The translations under genes were made by a program, and so were the position numbers. This document shows positions 12,243 through 24,451 of a stretch of 64,000 nucleotides of DNA, one piece after another. Below the pieces are notes generated by a model. That model searched no databases and had not been told where the DNA came from. It was given only the letters and a program-made list of their open reading frames with translations. Every line of letters starts with the position of its first letter. The stretch's first letter is position 1. Source of the DNA: Posidonia oceanica (Eukaryota > Streptophyta > Magnoliopsida > Alismatales > Posidoniaceae). The DNA lies in assembly GCA_037176725.1 (NCBI GenBank), contig JAZBRS010000029.1:49486001-49550000 (forward strand). Direction: 5' to 3'.

Positions 12243-12901
12243 GGAGGTTGCTGGGAAGGCAAAAGGGGTGGAGGCTGAGGTCTTGCTAGCAAATGCACAA
12301 GAGACCCTAGCTGAGGCCTAGCTAGGAGATGTACTAGGGATGCTGGCTGTGGGTTACCTAGTAGGTGTACTAGGGCTTGAGCCCGAGGAAGCATGGTGGC
12401 TGGTGCAGAAGAATACTCCGGCCTAGCGCACGGTCGGATCATATGAACACCCGACTCGGAGCTGGCAATAGCTGCAAGATAGAGGGAGACTGGAAAGGGA
12501 GTAGGAACATCATGGATAAGCTCAGAAGGATCTACCACGGACGTGGGAGATCTGGAAGGGAAAAGATAATGGATTCCCGAGGTCCTTGCGCCTCCCAGAT
12601 AGGAGTGCTTCGGTAGGGGCTGATGGACAATATTAGTTGGGACAGATGTTGATGCAGATGCATGAGATGGTGTGGAAGTGGACGCCTCGTGCATGTCGAT
12701 CACAATCGTTCCCGATTCGATCAAGTCCTGGATAGTGTTCCGAAGAGTGTAGCAATTATCTGTCGAATGCCTGACGCTTCGGTGGAAATTGCAGAAAAGG
12801 TTCGCCTTAAACCAATGCGGTAGTGGGTTTGGTGGCGGGTGAACCTCTGGAGACTTCAGGAGCGACACAACCTTCGGAAGGATGGCAGTCAACGGTTCCA
12901 C
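12155..12901 (-). pseudogene. gag: Gag C-terminal part with CHHC knuckle (element C)
   Basis: This 248-codon frame carries the nucleocapsid-like knuckle C-x2-H-x4-H-x4-C in the segment LFCNFHRSVRHSTDNC (about residues 36-50). It is followed by a Pro/Ser-rich linker with three copies of a 12-residue repeat around LVHLLARPQ. The same repeat occurs in element E. A frameshift near 12150 separates it from the protease frame, and another near 13130 separates it from the upstream gag core. Confidence 0.75.
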
Positions 12902-14795
12902 CAGTGGGGCGAACTTCCGCTTCTCAATGGGAGGCCGTCTCTGCCTTTGGAATTGTCCTTGCTGAACCGGTACGGCAGGATAGACTGGTCGAGCGGTGGT
13001 AGTGATCTGTGGTGTGGGGTGTGCCCTAGGTGGAGGTGCGTAAAAGATCTGAGGAGAGGCAAGCCGAGATGCCAGGTGAACAGGCGGAGTAGGAGAGTCG
13101 ACGTATGCAACAGCGGGTTTCGGCAGATCCTTCCTCTTGGGACGGTTGTTGTGCTGCCGCTGTTGTTGTTGATGGTGCTGCTACCGCTATTGCTACCACT
13201 GGCAGAGTCCTACTTGGCAAGCGCAGAGAGTGCGGGGAAGTTGCCACTCCGCAACGAACTCTCTACGCGAGTGCCAGCTCGGATCAATGCAGTGAAGGTG
13301 GTGACGGGTTGGATGCTAAGCAGAGCTCCGGTGGATGGCTGCGCCCCTTTGATGATGATCTCGATAGACTCCTCGTCAGAGGGCCTATCTCGAACCTGTG
13401 AGGTAAGGGCGCACCAGCGGCCGACGTACTCTCCGAACGACTCGCCCGGATTCTGCTTGGTTCCGACTAGGTCCGCGCGCTTTGGGACCAGGTCGAGGTT
13501 GAAGGAATATTGTTCCAGGAACGCCTAGCTTAGGTCGTTCCAAGTCTTGATCACAGACATGTCAAGTGACGTAAACCACTTGAGGGCTGGACTGGACAGA
13601 CTCTTTTGGAACAGGCAGATCAGCAACCTCTTGTCAGCCTGAAGCTGGACGAGATCACCGCAATATGTCTTCAGATGGGCTATGCGGCAGCCCCTACCAT
13701 CATACTTCTCAAAGTCTAGGATCTTGAGCTTTGGAGGGAGTATCGCCTTTGGGAAATAGCAGAGGTCCTGGAATTGGTAGGTCTGGTGGTCTGTCCTCGG
13801 CACTAGACGTAGTGCTTTCTCTAGAACATCCATCATGTTATTGATGGGATCTGGATTAGCTACCGGAGGTGACGGAGCAGCGGGGGTAGGGACCACGTAC
13901 GTCAAGTGGGTTGCACCAAGGTGCTCCTCCAGATCCACCATCACATTGTCGGTGATGCAACGTGATGGCTGGCGTACCCGTGCTGTGGTGGAGTGTAAGG
14001 GGGAATGCATGCTGAGTTCTGAACCTGATGCAAGGGAGGCGGATAGATGATATGCTGTGCAGTGGGTGCAAAATGTTGGAGCAGCAGCGGTCGCACCGGT
14101 GCAGTGCCGGGCAGTGGGCCTGCGGGGTACTGCACTCCAACCAGTCCGAAGGACTGGCCACCAGGTGGCGGAGGTGCATGCTGTGTGTGGTGTTGTGCAG
14201 ATACAAGAGGCGGGATACGTGCCCCCACCGTCGGAACTGTGAGCAGTTGAGACGATGGTCGAGGTGGAAGTACAGAATGAAATGCATGATATGCTGGAGC
14301 AGGCCGCACAGGAATCTCAGGACCAACAGGAACAAAGGATGGGCGAATTGATAGAGCCATGCTCTGCAGCCGCTGGGCAATTTCCATCAGATGCTGGTAC
14401 TACTCTTCAGGTGTCCCGTCAGTGGGAACGCTAAAGTGCAGCATCGGCGGGGGACCAGAGCCAAGAGGTACAAACTGTCCAGAAGGTTGAAGTCCTACGA
14501 TAAGAGTCGCCGCAGTAGCAGAAGGGGTGTCAAAAGTGACGAATCCCTGGGAAGGTGGGGTCAGAGGCACCTCCGGAATGCGAGTGGTGGTCATCAAGAT
14601 AGACTCGGCGACCGGATCCGGAGGAGCAAGCATCTGCCAATGCCCCACGACATACTGGGGTGCCCTAGGCGATAGAGGGAGAAACCCTGGTGTCACAATG
14701 GGCACAGAAGGGTTGGAAGCAAGAGTCGGAGGGACTGAAGCGGTAATCGCCTCCGAGGCAAGGGTAAGCAGGGGTTCGATGGTGCGCTGGGCCAT
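12902..14795 (-). pseudogene. gag: gag pseudogene, N-terminal and core part (element C)
   Basis: The start is taken at the ATG at 14795 (MAQ...), because all three gag copies in the window share MAQ. The product would be the structural Gag protein of virus-like particles. The Pro/Ser/Gln-rich N-terminal part is followed by the retrotransposon gag core, with motifs such as LLICLFQKSL and LKWFTSLD. Breaks: TAG at 14400-14402, a frameshift near 13950, TAG at 13525-13527, TAG at 13210-13212 and a frameshift near 13130. The TAGs at 14400 and 13525 stand where element E reads CAG (Gln), and the one at 13210 where E reads CAA (Gln). Confidence 0.8.
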
Positions 14796-16108
14796 TACTG
14801 ACTGAGAGCGAGTCAAAATAGGGCTGTGACGGGGGGAAAGCAAACGAGCTCTAGGAGGAGCTATGATCGCAAAGGCGAATAGCTCAAATAGAGATGATCA
14901 AGCACAGGTGTCACAGCAGAGGTGTCAGTAAGAGGAGAGACTCGAGCTCCAGCTAAGGAACTCGCTCACTAAACTCTGCGAGGGACACAACAGAGACTGG
15001 GATTAGTAACAGAAAAATGAAATGCAAATGCATTAAGTGGTGGCATGAATGATATGTATGCTTTCTAGCATGCTCTCTCTCACCAATCTAGTGTTTCCTA
15101 GCAAGTAGTCTACTTCGGATGCCCACAGGTGTACAGGTCACCGACTCAGGTCAGAAAAGTAGGTTCCCTGTCTAACTCCTGGCCCAAAGCTCAGGTAATA
15201 ACAGGGTGATGCGTTGGTGGCCTCAACCCCTCCGAGGCATGGGTAGTACCCTCCACTAACACCGACACGACCCCTGACAAGGGGGGACAGACTGACCGAC
15301 TCACGCCATGCCAAAGCATTGGGGCAAGAGGCTAGGATCATCCTTCGTAGACTGATAGGTGGACTCAGATGAGAAGATGCATGTCCTATATGATGCTTAT
15401 GCAAATGCTTAAAGTCTTTTATCTTACGCATTTTATTAACCCAAGGGGGTGCAGGATTGTTTGAAGTCTCTAGTTGCTCCTAGAAGTTCTTTTTACTTGC
15501 CATTTTTAGTTAGCCACAGGGAAAGCAAACAGTCTCTACTATCCTAGGCATGGCATGTGCAAAAGGAAAGAAAATCAACAAAATATGGCAAGCAAACAAC
15601 ACACAACACTGCAAAAGGCAAGTGCATGGCATGTGCAAGTGTTTGTGAGCATGATAGTGAAGGGAAAGCATTCATCATGTCAAAAGGCATATATATAGGG
15701 CATGTGCGTGTGTAGTGGCATAGCAAGTGTGTAAAAAAAAGCATTTATCATTCAAAAAGCATGTATTGTTGCCAAACAAGTATGTAGACATGCATTGTGT
15801 AGTGAATAAAGCAATAATAAGCAAATAAGATAAAGAAAGTAAAGACAGGTAAGCATTAGAGCAAGTAAGAGCAGAAGCAAAGAAATAAGCAAGTAAACAA
15901 GCAATAGAGACCAAGCAGAGCAAGGCAAAGTGAATGCCACAGCGAAGCAAATGAGGTAGGTGCAAAACTGAAGCAAAGTAGCTATAAGATGACTTGCTAG
16001 GAGTTTGCATAGAAGAGCAAGCAAAACAGGCAAAAGAGGCACAAAGTCAGACAAGGAAAGCAGATCCCAAGTAGCGAAAAAGCCAAAATGAAAGCCGGAG
16101 TCTATCTA
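14796..16108 (-). other. 5' leader of element C (non-coding)
   Basis: The untranslated leader lies between the PBS and the gag ATG. A block at about 15130-15430 is clearly shared with the leaders of E (35283-35600) and D (56160-56410), including the words GGTCTGTCCCCCCTT and GGCCACCAACGCA. I see no conserved reading frame. The C/T-rich part next to the PBS contains many short words similar to GCTTGCTTT. Confidence 0.65.
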
Positions 16109-16126
16109 TCCCCAGCGGAGTCGCCA
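16109..16126 (-). other. Primer-binding site of element C (tRNA-Arg type)
   Basis: On the minus strand it reads TGGCGACTCCGCTGGGGA, one nucleotide after the LTR end. It complements the 3' end of plant tRNA-Arg(ACG) plus CCA, with one A-to-G difference that allows a G:U pair. Confidence 0.85.
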
Positions 16127-16127
16127 C

Positions 16128-19100
16128 TGCAGTAATCCCAATCAGAAGCAGGTTCACTATTAGCGACTATGTCCGAGGAGGAACGCTCAACTCGAAAACA
16201 CTTAAAATAGAGGAGAAAAGATAAGGAAAGAAGAAGATAAGACAATTCAGAGTCGCCACCGTGTTTAATATCGGGAGACAAGGAAAATTGGGGAAATGCA
16301 TGAATTAACACGCAAAACCAAGCAAAGGGTGCAATGCAAAAGAAAAGAGATGCAAATGAATGCAAATGATATGACTCATGCCTAGGATAAGGGCAATATG
16401 GTCATTGTGGGCCAAAAGACTGGGCAAGGACTCCTATTACGTGTAGGGAAGGTGTTAGGCACCCCCAACACGCCTGAGAATCGGTCTTTCTAGGCTTACA
16501 CTCGCATACGCAAGGAAATGCAGACTTTGAATGCCTAAGTGCCATGAATGCCTAATTATATGCTCATAGGTGTGCTTTAAGTGATGAAATGCGTGCAAGG
16601 AATTAAACGTGCAGTCTAGGCGCTCAGCAACGCTGTCTGTGTTCCGAACTGGGTGAAACCTGGTTCGTGAGAACTCCAGGCAGTAAGCATCACTGCCCTA
16701 TATGCAAATGCAGGCGATAAAACAAAACAACGGTAAACTAGGCAATGCTAGCGACATGCAAGAGGAAACAGCACGAAATAAGCAAAACGATGCGAGAAAC
16801 GAAGTCGATACGCAAAACGATGCAAGAAACAAGGCATGCATGCAAAACGATGCAAGAAACAAGGCATACACGCAAAACGATGCAAGAAACAAGTAAAACA
16901 GATGTGGGCCCGCAAAACGATGCGAAAACGGGCAAAAACAGATGCAAGCGCACAAAACGATGCAAAAACAAGCGAAAATAGATGTTGGCATGCAAAACGA
17001 TGCGAAAACGGGCAAAAACAGATGTGGGTGCGCAAAACGATGCGAAAACAGGTGAAAACAGATGCTGGCGCGCAAAACGGTGCAGAAACAGGCAAAGGGA
17101 AAGGATCAGACAAGTAAAGAGGCAAGCAATGTAAGTGTGGAGACAAACACCGCTTAAGGACCACACAGTGCAGGTGTGAAGACCTGCAAAGGGGAAAGAA
17201 AGCAAGTGGAGGGATCACCACCGTTCTGTGACTGTTTCCCACAATGTGTCTCGCACACTGCCCAAAGCTTGCAGTGCGATTGGATCGTGGAAAAGGGGGA
17301 AGAAAGTTACAATTAGTAGCGAATCCAGGGGAAACACAACCCAAAGATACCAAGAGTACGTGAAAAGAGGAGATAGAGTTGATAAGCAAGTAGGGGGAGT
17401 CCTAAATTACATACTCGAGAAAACGGGAAGCAAAACAATGCATGCAATGCAAATGATGTGCAAGAATGCTATGCAGGAGTACAGAAGGACTTACCTTAGA
17501 GATCTGAAGCCTGATCTGAGAAATGCACGGTCTGTATTGAAGTGTGCTCCACCGGGGTTGTCCAGGTAGCTTGGTTGAGAAGATCCGACGGTCCGATCAG
17601 AAGATATGCAGGCTTCAAGGCAAAGGGACCAGAACAGGGGAGAAGAATGGATCTAAGTGTAAAAGAGGTCCTAGGGGTGTGCAAAACAGGTCCTCCCATG
17701 TAAATGGGAGCTAGAAATACTTGAGTGTGTGCAAAGATGCTAAATGCAAGGATGCATGGGTGCAATGCATGCAAAAATGTGAGAAAAGGACTTAAGAATA
17801 ACATTTTAGAAAACTTAAGGACCTATGTGCAAGTTTTGAAAAAGTTGAGGACCTAAATGCAAGGATTTTGAAAAGTTAGGGGTTGATATGCAAGGTTTTT
17901 GAAAACTGGAGGGTCTGAATGCAATTTAACAAAAGGCAGGGTTTAAAATGCAATTTAATAAGGTAAACATGCATTTAAATAAGTTTTGGAAACATGTGAA
18001 GGACTTACATGCAATTTGAAAATATGCAGGGGTTGAAATGCAATTTTATAAGGTAAAATGTGATTTTAAATGGTCTGTGAATTAAACAGTGGACCTATGT
18101 GCAATTTTTAAATATGCAGGGGCTAAAATGTAATTTTATAAGCAAAAGTATGCATTTAAATGAGTTTTATAACATGCAGTGGACCAGTGTGTGATTTTAA
18201 AACATGCAGGGTCTAAAATGCAATTTTATAAGGAAAAAAGTTAAAAAACAGATGCTGTGCATGCAAATGGAGGACTTATGTGCAAAAATCAAAAAGTATG
18301 GGATGGAAATGCAATGCAGTAAGAAAAGATTGAAAATAAAATGATTTATCAACAGATCAGAGGACTAAAACGAAAATAAAGTAAAGATCAGGATTAAAAT
18401 GCAATTTACTAAGGTAAAATCAGAGTATTAAATGAGATTATCAACCACAGGACCCACATGCAAAAATAAAAAGCTATTGGACTGCAAAATAAAGATCAAA
18501 AACTATATTTGAACTACAACAAGACCAATAAGTAAATAAAGTAAAAAACAGGGCTAGAAATTAAATGCACAGAAAGTTAAATGAACTGTAAATGGACTGG
18601 AAAGTAAATAAAATAAATGACTGAGCTGAATGTAAAGAAAAGTAAATAACTTATAACAGCAGAGGACTAAAAAGTAATTAAAAATACATGCAGGGCCTGA
18701 ACTAAAATAAGACTTAAAGAAAAACACAGTAGGAGGACTAAATAGCAATTAAACAGATTTTTAGGGTTTTTATGCAATTTCATATGATTTAAATTCAAAC
18801 TTAAATGATTCTTAAACGATGGCAGGATTGGAAAGCAATAAAATAAAAATAAGAGGCGAAAATGCAATATTTGGCAAAAATAGCTTAGTAAGGAGAAATA
18901 AAAGCACAGTAAAAGCACAGCAGAACGATCACTATAGCAGATCGCTACCAGTGACCGGGAACGGGGAAGGAGGGGGGCTGATGAGGCGCAGAGCGGCGGG
19001 CGACGTTCACCGGAGCTGTGCGGAGATCAGGCGACGCTCGGCAAGCCATGACGTTGCCTGGAGATGGCCAGAGAGCTCGGTGAAGGTCTGCAGACTAGAG

Positions 19101-21921
19101 GAAGGTCGTCCAAACGATCGGCACATCGAGAGAGCATTCTGAAAGCACCAGCATGCTCCTGGAGCTCGTGCGGTCCTCAGGCGATGCTCGGATCGGCGTT
19201 CTGCTGGCTGGTGCGGCGGATTAGAGCCGGAGCTCGTCGGAGAAGACGAAGACGTGGCGGCGTTGACTTCGGTGCAGAGGGAGGGAAACCCTAGTCTAAT
19301 GGCCAGAAAAGCATGCTGGAAAGGAAACTAACCTAAAGGGGAAGAGGAGTACCTATTCTGCTTGCTGAGGAGTCCTCCTAACGTCGGCTGTTTCAGTGGA
19401 TGCCGGCGAGCTCCGTCCGGTTGTTGGAGAGGTCATCGATGGCCTGCGATTGCTTGGATCTGCTCTGTGGAGTCCTCCGGAGCTTCCCGAACGCTTGGAA
19501 TGGAGTTCTGCAAACCGGCACGACAAATGGGTTCTTTGGGTGCACTGGAGACAACTGGAGGTCAGGAGGGGTGGCTGTTGCTCCCCGGATTGATTGGAAG
19601 GTGCCGGCGGACTTCTGGGTTCTTGGTGAAGGTGTAGGGATACTGGGAAGGGCTGGTGGAGGGCTGGAGAAGAAGTTTAGAGTCGGGTGGATTTCTAGAC
19701 AGGAAAGTGTCTAGGTGTTTGTGGTGGAGTATTCGGGCTGTGGGGAGCTGCTGAGCTGAAGGATGGGTGGTCCGAGAAGGTGGTGTTCAGGGGAGTTGGA
19801 TGCTGGAGTTTGGGAAGGAATGGGGCCTATGGTGCTGGGAATTCCAGGGGAAGTGGTGATGGGTTGCTGTGAAGGTTTTGGGTGAATTCAGGGGGATTCT
19901 CCGTTGGATTACGGGTGTCGAAGGAAGGGGAAGGTTGATGGGTGCTTGGTGGCTTGGAGTGTGTGAGCAGAAGATGTTTTTGAACCGATTCTCCCCTAGT
20001 TTTGTTCCTCTCCGCTCCCTCGGTTTGAAAGTGGTCAAGGGTCAAGGGATGGGTTGTTCTGCCACCATTGGCAGGGCATGGAGGAGGAGGTGAAGGTCGT
20101 GGGTCGTGGGCAATGGCCGGGAGGTCAAGGTGGTGTTAGGCGAGGTTTGAAAAAAAGGGAGGGAGGTCTGTCGTTAGCTGCTGTGAGAGGGGGAGAAGAA
20201 TGGAAGAAGAAGAAGAGAAGGAAGAAGGAGGAGAGGTGTTGGCGGGTTGGGCCTTGCGCGGGAGTGGAAAAAGAAGAAATAAAAGAAAGAAGGAAGGAGG
20301 GGAAGAGCTGCTGTTGGGCTGGACCGGCAAAGAAAATGAGGAAAAGGAAAGAAGAATAAAAGGAAAGAGGAAGAAAAGAAGAGAAGGAAATGAAGAAGAG
20401 GAAGAAGAAGAAAATTCAAAATAAAATAAAAACAAAAGTAAAAATAAATTAGGAAAGATTTGCAAATGTTTTTAAAGTAGTTGTTTTTAAGTTAGGACTT
20501 TTAATTAGGTTTTTGAAAGATTGTTTTTAAATTAATTAGGGTTAGAAAGAGTTTTTGTTTTGATTTGAGTTTTTAGGGTTTAAATTTTCCTTAAATTGTT
20601 TTTTGATTTTGTTTAAATGTTTGTTAAGTTTTTAAATTGTTTTTTAGTTAAGTTTTTCTTGTTAAGTCTTTGGGATTTTTGATGAGGCTTTTTAGAGATT
20701 GTTTTTAAATTAATTAGGGTGAGTTTTAGCTTTTGATTTTAGTCTTTTAGGGTTTTTCTTAAATCTTCTTTGAATTGTTTTTTAATTTTGTTTGTTAAGT
20801 TCTTTTAATATATTTTTTTGGTTGGGTTTTCCTTGTTAAGTTCTTTCCCTTTTTCTTTTTAAGTTTTTAAGTTGTTTTTTTAAAATTTTCTAATCATTTC
20901 TTTTAGATTTGTTTAGTTAAGTTTTTCTTTTTCTTAATTAGTTGGCTTAGTACTTTTTATTGTTTTCTTTCTTCTTAGGATTTGTTTTTTGATTATTTTT
21001 AATATGGTTTTTGTTTTTGGGTTTGTTTTGATTATATTTTGGTTTTTGCTTGATTTTATAGCATTTTCTTTTTGTTTGTTTTGTATTTTTTAGATTGCCT
21101 TCATAGTTTTTAGTTTTAGTTAGGTTTTTGTCTTTAATTGCTTGTTTAAGTTTTTTAATTATTCCTTTTTAGGATTTTGAATTGTTCTTCCTTTTGTTTT
21201 AGAGTTTTAAAGGTTTTTAAATGTTTTTTGAGGGTTTAGTGGAAGAAAGGAAAGGAAAGGGAAAAGGAAAAAGAAAAGGGAGAAATGAAGGAGTAAAGAA
21301 GAAAGAGAGTGGAGGGAAAATAAATTTTAGAAAATCAAAAGATAAGCTAAAAATAAAATAAAAATACAAATAAAATACAAAAGAGATAATGCACAAGGTG
21401 GGCCCACAGCCAAGCAAGAAAAGGAGAGAGAAGGGAGTGGAAAGAAGGAGAATAAGAAGGAGAGAGAGAGGAGAGAGAAAAGAATAATCCAAGAGAGAGA
21501 AATGGATAATTTGGATAAATGAAGGGGTTAGAGGTTTAGAAAAGAGGTGAAATTTGGTGGGTGTGTGGCCTGGGGTCTCTAGTGTGGGACCTATGGTTTG
21601 GGTTTAGATTTAGAAAGGTTTTGGAAGGGTTTTGAGGTGTAGAAAAAGGGTAGTTTTACTTAAGTTTTCTATGGTTTTTGGGAGTGGTTTTGATTTGAAA
21701 TTTCTAAGGGTTTTTGGTGGGTTTGCTAAGTCAGGAATGGTGAGTTTTCCTATGATTTTTAGGTAGTTTTTGGGCTTGGGAAAGGGGTGTGATTCTAGGT
21801 TAAGTTTGGGCTTGATTTGGAGAGAAAGAGGAAGAGGAAGGTGTAGGTTTGGACCTAGATTTGGATTCAGAAGCCACCAGAAGATTCCATTGATTCTGCC
21901 TATCAAAATAGGGTGTCAACA
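16128..21921 (-). mobile_element. LTR-C, 5' LTR of element C
   Basis: This 5794-bp LTR starts TGTTGACACCCTATTTTGAT (minus, from 21921) and ends GGGATTACTGCA (16128). Segments in the usual order, read downwards: C/A-rich start, CT tract (about 21490-21420), G-poor A-rich block (about 21230-20430), T/C-rich and GC-rich blocks, TTGCAT-rich block (about 18900-17800), a donor-like AAG|GTAAGT at 17497-17489, an acceptor-like GCAG at 17187-17184, the minisatellite, and the conserved block (16497-16374). The base outside the LTR start is CCGAT (21922-21926), a possible target duplication whose partner is not visible. Confidence 0.88.
16780..17100 (-). repeat. LTR minisatellite in LTR-C, about 9 units
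   Basis: On the plus strand the units contain GCAAAACGATGC. Unit lengths alternate between about 31 and about 40 bp because of an added ACAGATGTGGG-like spacer, which sets this subfamily apart. Confidence 0.8.
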
Positions 21922-22494
21922 CCGATGCTCTGGGCGATCTAGGCCACCATTTTGCTTGTTTCTTGTATGTCTGTGATCGTGGATGAATGCTCTTTAATGT
22001 CATATACTTGGTTGCTTATTTTGCATCGCGTGTGGTGCGAGATTTGGCTCTGAAGTCCGCTATTCGGATTGTCTGATTTGCAGATGTGTCGCCAGTTCCA
22101 TCGGTGACTAACCGGCAACTTTGGCAGTCCACCGGTCGTACTTTGAGCTAGTGTATCTCGTTACCCAAGCCTCTGTTTTAAGTGATTTTTGTTTCCTTGT
22201 AAACATGGTTGATTGCTGTACATTTTCGCATCTTTAGTTTTCAATCTTGCATGGCTTTGGGTGTGGGATTTGGTCATGGAGTTCGGTCCAGGACTACCAG
22301 TTGAGCCGCCGCTCACACCAGCGACTCGACTATGTTTTAATAGTCCACTGGCTGGACTTTAGACCGTCGTATCTCGTTACCCATATTTCCATTTTACAAA
22401 GTAATTGCATAGTTTTAATCATGGGTATGCCATCTTTAATTCCGTATGCTTGGTTTAACATTTTGCATAGTCTACATAGCTCATTTTTGGCAGC
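21922..22494. repeat. Tandem repeat of 216-226 bp, about 2.5 units, between LTR-C and LTR-D
   Basis: This segment matches no LTR block or coding region in the window. The words GTATCTCGTTACCCA (22153 and 22369), AGTCCACYGG (22126 and 22342), GATTTGG (22041 and 22267) and TGGTT..N..ATTTTGCAT (22009 and 22450) recur at steps of 216, 216, 226 and 2 x 220 bp. It could be a diverged satellite that was the insertion target of both flanking elements, or the 3' repeat region of an older Ogre element. No reading frame of note. Confidence 0.7.
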
Positions 22495-24433
22495 TGTAGA
22501 CACCCCATTTTGATAGACTATATTGGTGGTTTTGATACCCTATTTTGACAAGTTGAATCAATTGGAATCTTCTGGTGGCTTCTGAATCCAAATCTAGGTC
22601 CAAACTTACACATTTCCATCTCATCCTTCTCTTCAAATCAAGCCCAAATCAAACCTAGAATCACACCCATTTCCCAAGCCCAAAAACTACCCAAAAATAA
22701 TAGGAAAGCTCACCCTTCCAAACTTAGCAAACCCACCAAAAACCCTTAGAAATTTCAAACCAAGACCACTCCCAAAAACCCTAGAAAACCTAGGTAAAAC
22801 TACCCTTTTTCTACACCTCAAAACCCTTCCAAAACCTTCCAAAATCCAAACCAAAATCCTAGGTCTAACACTAGAGACTCTAGGCCACACACTCACCAAA
22901 TTTCACCTCTTTTCTAAACCTCTAACCCCTTCATTTCTTCAAATTATCCTTTTCTCTCTCTTGGATTATTCTTTTCTCTCTCCTCTCTCTCTCTCCTTCT
23001 TATTCTCCTTCTTTCCACTCCCTTCTCTCTCCTTTTCTTGCTTGGCTGTGGGCCCACCTTGTGCATCTATCTCTTCTGTATTTTATTTATATTTTTATTT
23101 TATTTTTAGCTTATTCCTTGATTTTCTAATATTTGTCTTCCTTCCACTCCTCTTTTTCTTCTTTACTCCTTCATTTCTTCCTTTTCTTCTTCCTCATTTC
23201 TTTCTTTTTCTTTTTCCCACTAAATCTCTAAAAAACCCTTGAAAACATGTAAAACTTTAAAACAAAAGAAAAACAAATAAACCCTAAAAAGAAATAATTA
23301 AAAAACTCAAACAAACAATTAAAAACAAGAACCTAACTAAATCCAACTAAAACTAAAAACTAAGAATGCAAGCTAAAAAATACAAAACTAACAAAAAGAA
23401 AATACTATAAAATCAAGTAAAAACCAAAATATAATAAAAAAAAACCAAAGGTAAAAACCCTATTAAAAATAATCAAAAAACAATCCTAAGAAGAAAGAAA
23501 ACAATTAAAAATACTAAGACAACTAATTAAGAAAAAGAAAAACTTAACTAAACAAATCCAAAAGGAACAATTAGAAAATTTTAAAACAACTTAAAAACTT
23601 AAAAAGAAAAAAGGGAAAAAACTTAACAAGGAAAACCTAACTAAAAAAAAATTATTATTAAAAGAACTTAACAAACAAAATCAAGAAAAAATAATTTAAA
23701 GAAGACTTAAGAAAAAATCCTAAAAACTAAAACACCTCCTAACTAATTAGCTTAAAAACAATCTTTAAAAAGCCTAATCAAAAATCCCAACTTAACAAGA
23801 AAAACTTAACTAAAAAATAATTAAAAAAACTTAACAAACATTTAAAACAAAATCAAAAAACGATTTAAAGAAAACTTAAAGAAAATCCTAAAAACTTAAA
23901 TCAAATGCTAAACACCCTCTAACCCTAATTAATTTAAAAACAAACCTTAAAAACCTAACTAAAAATCCTAACTTAAAAACAACCACTTTAAAACATTTTC
24001 AAACTTTTTTCATCTTTTTATTTCATTTTATTTCAATTTTCTCTCCTTTTCTTCCAATCCCTTCTCCTCTTTCTTTCCTTTTTCTTTTCTTTCTTTTCCT
24101 TTCTTTTTCTTGGCCTGATCCGGCCCATCAGGCCCTTCTCCCCTTCCTCTCCTTTCTATTTCTTTTCATTCTTTTATTTTTCTCCTCCGCGCAGGCCCGA
24201 CCCACAGTAGCCATCCTTCTCCTTCCCTCCACCCTTCTTCTTCCTCTTCTTCTTCTTCTTCTTCCTACGACTTCCTTCCCTCCTCTTCTTTGAATTCAAT
24301 TCTCCCTCTCGGTCTAATCGGCCAACAACTCACCCTCCTCCTCTCTCAGCTCACAGTGGATTTTCCGGGGGGGGCATTAATTGCCCGTCGCCTCGCCGGT
24401 CGCCCTTCAGCTCAGCTCCAGTCGCCTGCGCCA

Positions 24434-24451
24434 GTGGAATTCAAATTCCAC
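24434..24451. other. Hairpin in LTR-D
   Basis: GTGGAATTCAAATTCCAC forms an 8-bp stem with a CA loop. It is the counterpart of 425-442 and 61231-61248. Confidence 0.6.

Larger units (their letters stand above)
10836..21921 (-). mobile_element. Element C: truncated Ogre-like retrotransposon, minus strand
   Basis: Read on the minus strand it has a 5' LTR (21921 to 16128), a PBS (16126-16109), a leader, a frameshifted gag and a protease. It ends at 10836 just beyond a conserved TNFTSAG-like motif in the protease-RT linker. RT, RNase H, integrase and the 3' LTR are not in the window. They would lie to the left of LTR-A if that element is simply nested in C. Several frameshifts and in-frame stops make it non-functional. 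Confidence 0.85.

Noticed and set aside
20054..20465. Lys/Glu-rich frames in LTR-C and similar ones at 4837-5124, 30700-31159 and 51691-52210
   Set aside because: They are the antisense of the T/C-rich block present in every LTR, are of low complexity and have no conserved boundaries.
10836..21921. Self-integration (autointegration) as the source of the inverted LTR-A/element C junction
   Set aside because: LTR-A and LTR-C belong to different subfamilies and would have to be near-identical in such a product. Nested insertion is simpler.
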